The position numbers and the translations under genes were made by a program. From positions 1 through 7,085 of the forward strand of contig JALOOK010000251.1 in the NCBI GenBank assembly GCA_025454445.1: a stretch of 7,085 nt of DNA. The letters are read 5' to 3'. This document shows positions 5,886-7,085 of the stretch, in pieces (positions within the stretch are counted from its first letter, which is position 1; the number at the start of each line of letters is the position of its first letter). This stretch comes from Oscillatoria sp. Prado101 (GTDB lineage: Bacteria > Cyanobacteriota > Cyanobacteriia > Cyanobacteriales > Oscillatoriaceae). The notes under the pieces were generated by a model. The model was not told where the DNA came from. It was given only the letters and a program-made list of their open reading frames with translations, and did no database searches.

Positions 5886-6833
5886 ATGGAATGGTTTCGA
5901 CTTGCTTTACAGTTGCGCGGCTCAGTCGCTGTCACGGTTTTTCCTCGCGCCCTATTGTGCGGGGTATTTGGATTTATCGTGTCCCTGATCTATTATTTTG
6001 AAATTCCTGTTGATTGGGAAGTTTTGGGCAGTTTGATTGGCAATGTGGTTTTCAATCTGATTTTGGGTTTATTATTGGTGTTTCGCACAAACACCGCTTA
6101 CGACAGATTTTGGGAGGGCCGGAAAAACTGGGGGACTATTGTTGTGAGTTCCCGCAACTTAGCGCGGCAAATCTGGGTGGGGGTTGCGGAAGTTGAACCG
6201 GCAGACCGAGAGAAGAAAGCGTCTGTCCTGCGGGTATTGGCTGCCTTTGCCGTAGCGACTAAGTTGCGTCTGCGAAAAGAGCCGGTGAGCGGCGAGTTAG
6301 AGGAATTGCTGGACCCCTCCCTCTCTCTCCAGCTCAAAAGTGTGAAAAGCCCACCCCTAGAAGTGATTCGCTGGGTTGGGGCTTACCTGTAGCAGCAGCA
6401 CGACCGCAATTGCTTGAACAGCAACCAGCTGATGGCTATGAATAAGTTGCTGGACAGTATGGTCGAGGCTTTAACCGGCTGCGTTAGCGCTAGCGGCGCG
6501 TCAGCGCTGCGGATTTTGACCACCCCAATCCCACCGGCTTACGGGATTTACCTCAAGCGAGTCTTGCTGATATATTGCATTGCTTTGCCTTTTAAGTTTG
6601 TGGAAAACCTGAATTTATGGACTGGCTTGATAGTGATTTTAATTAGTTTTGTTCTGTTTGGGGTTGAAGAAATTGGCAATGAAATCGAAGATCCTTTCGG
6701 TTACGACCCCAATGACCTGCCCTTGGATGACCTTTGCCAGACAATCCTCGGCAACATCGAGGATTTAAGTGCGCCGCTTTTGGCGCTAGAAAGCTCAAAC
6801 ACAAGTGATTTGCTCCCGACATCAGACTGCTAA
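5886..6833 (+). pseudogene. Bestrophin-family (UPF0187) membrane channel protein, interrupted by an in-frame TAG
   Basis: Reading through one amber codon gives a full-length protein of about 315 residues; the cyanobacterial bestrophin-like family is near 300. These are membrane proteins related to anion channels. The N-terminal part (168 residues) contains hydrophobic segments at about 20-38 and 46-66 and the conserved FRTNTAYDRFWEGRKNWG (66-83). Codon 169 is TAG (6390-6392). The frame continues without shift into QQHDRNCLNSNQL, a hydrophobic pair (YLKRVLLIYCIALPFKF and the segment after LWTG), and the hallmark EEIGNEIEDPFGYDPNDLPLD, ending at TAA 6831-6833. The TAG lies in CTG-TAG-CAG-CAG, so a single C-to-T change from CAG would explain it. 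Codons 200-208 (VSASGASAL) are an extra segment where relatives usually read TGCERIL. Restart at TTG 6414 or ATG 6432/6438 lacks a clear Shine-Dalgarno. It could be a recent pseudogene, a suppressed stop or a sequencing error. Confidence 0.88.
6483..6509 (+). repeat. GC-rich in-frame insert in the bestrophin gene, candidate small dispersed repeat
   Basis: Nine codons (VSASGASAL) replace what is normally one glutamate codon in this family, a net gain of about 24 bp. The insert has AGCGCT at 6486-6491 and again at 6503-6508; as this hexamer is self-complementary the two can pair around an 11-base loop. The hexamer GCTGCG occurs at both edges (6478-6483 and 6506-6511). Size and hairpin form resemble the 21-27 bp small dispersed repeats described in Nostoc, but family membership is not shown. 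Confidence 0.5.
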
Positions 6834-6835
6834 CA

Positions 6836-7085
6836 ATGGATTCAATTCAACTCACCGGCATTCGCTGTTATGGATACACCGGCTACTTGCCAGAGGAACA
6901 AGTTCTCGGTCAGTGGTTTGAAGCAGACCTCACCCTCTGGCTGGATTTATCGCCAGCAGGCAAAAGCGACCGCATCGAAGATACCCTTGATTACCGCAAG
7001 GCAATTTCAACGGTGCAAGAGTTGCTAAAGACCTCTAAGTTTGCTTTAATAGAAAGAGTAGCTGCGGAAATTGCCGAGGCGATCT
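6836..7085 (+). CDS. folB: Dihydroneopterin aldolase, N-terminal part (3' end outside window)
   Basis: The frame runs from the ATG at 6836 to the window edge, 83 codons of a protein usually near 120 residues. FolB cleaves 7,8-dihydroneopterin to 6-hydroxymethyl-7,8-dihydropterin and glycolaldehyde in folate synthesis. Visible family features: GIRCYGYTGYLPEEQ (8-22) with the conserved acidic pair E20/E21, LGQWFEADLTL (24-34), DTLDYRKAI (49-57) with Y53 matching the active-site tyrosine of the S. aureus enzyme, and LIERVAAEIAEAI (71-83), where E73 matches the pterin-anchoring glutamate. The catalytic lysine near residue 100 is beyond the window. The ATG lies two bases after the bestrophin TAA, so the gene has no promoter space of its own immediately upstream and is probably co-transcribed and perhaps translationally coupled with the bestrophin gene. 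Confidence 0.95.
   Translation, partial: MDSIQLTGIRCYGYTGYLPEEQVLGQWFEADLTLWLDLSPAGKSDRIEDTLDYRKAISTVQELLKTSKFALIERVAAEIAEAI

Noticed and set aside
6414..6833. Second bestrophin half as an independent gene
   Set aside because: Same frame as the first half and lacks the N-terminal membrane segments; no ribosome site at the TTG or the later ATGs, so it is treated as part of the interrupted gene.
1..7085. Defence island, prophage, biosynthetic cluster or CRISPR array
   Set aside because: All genes belong to conserved housekeeping families and no regularly spaced identical repeats, transposases or phage genes are visible.

Overview
The window looks like chromosomal DNA of a filamentous cyanobacterium, probably of the Oscillatoriales/Microcoleus type; the genus is inference. 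Evidence: cyanobacterial-type proteins (MazG, a HAL2/SAL1-like nucleotidase, ProA, a cyanobacterial bestrophin, FolB), two full HIP1 octamers (GCGATCGC at 716-723 and 1885-1892), heptad repeats in a spacer, and palindromic repeats built on AGAAACC-S-GGTTTCT. I see no phage genes, transposase, CRISPR array, tRNA or rRNA. Most genes are conserved housekeeping genes.

Layout. 1-489 (+) is the 3' end of mazG. It converges on a minus-strand nucleotidase gene of the CysQ/HAL2 family (664-1620). Upstream of that, also on minus, lie an NAD-type aldehyde dehydrogenase (1725-3197) and a receiver-only response regulator (3407-3877). A 555-bp divergent spacer (3878-4432) holds several small inverted repeats and the promoters that must serve both sides. 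On plus follow proA (4433-5737), a bestrophin-like membrane protein gene broken by one in-frame TAG (5886-6833), and the 5' end of folB (6836 to the window edge), which starts two bases after the bestrophin stop.

Working together. MazG removes noncanonical or surplus NTPs, the nucleotidase clears 3'-phosphoadenosine 5'-phosphate, the aldehyde dehydrogenase oxidises aldehydes, ProA makes glutamate semialdehyde for proline, and FolB acts in folate synthesis. No single pathway joins them. The only tight transcriptional link visible is bestrophin-folB.

The unusual signals are non-coding or concern gene decay. A 97-bp nested hairpin element lies between the convergent genes (551-647). A 42-bp repeat occurs as two inverted copies on either side of the nucleotidase gene; their centre bases are exchanged so that pairing is kept. 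The bestrophin gene carries an amber codon and also a short in-frame GC-rich insert that looks like a very small mobile element. I found no convincing new multi-gene system.
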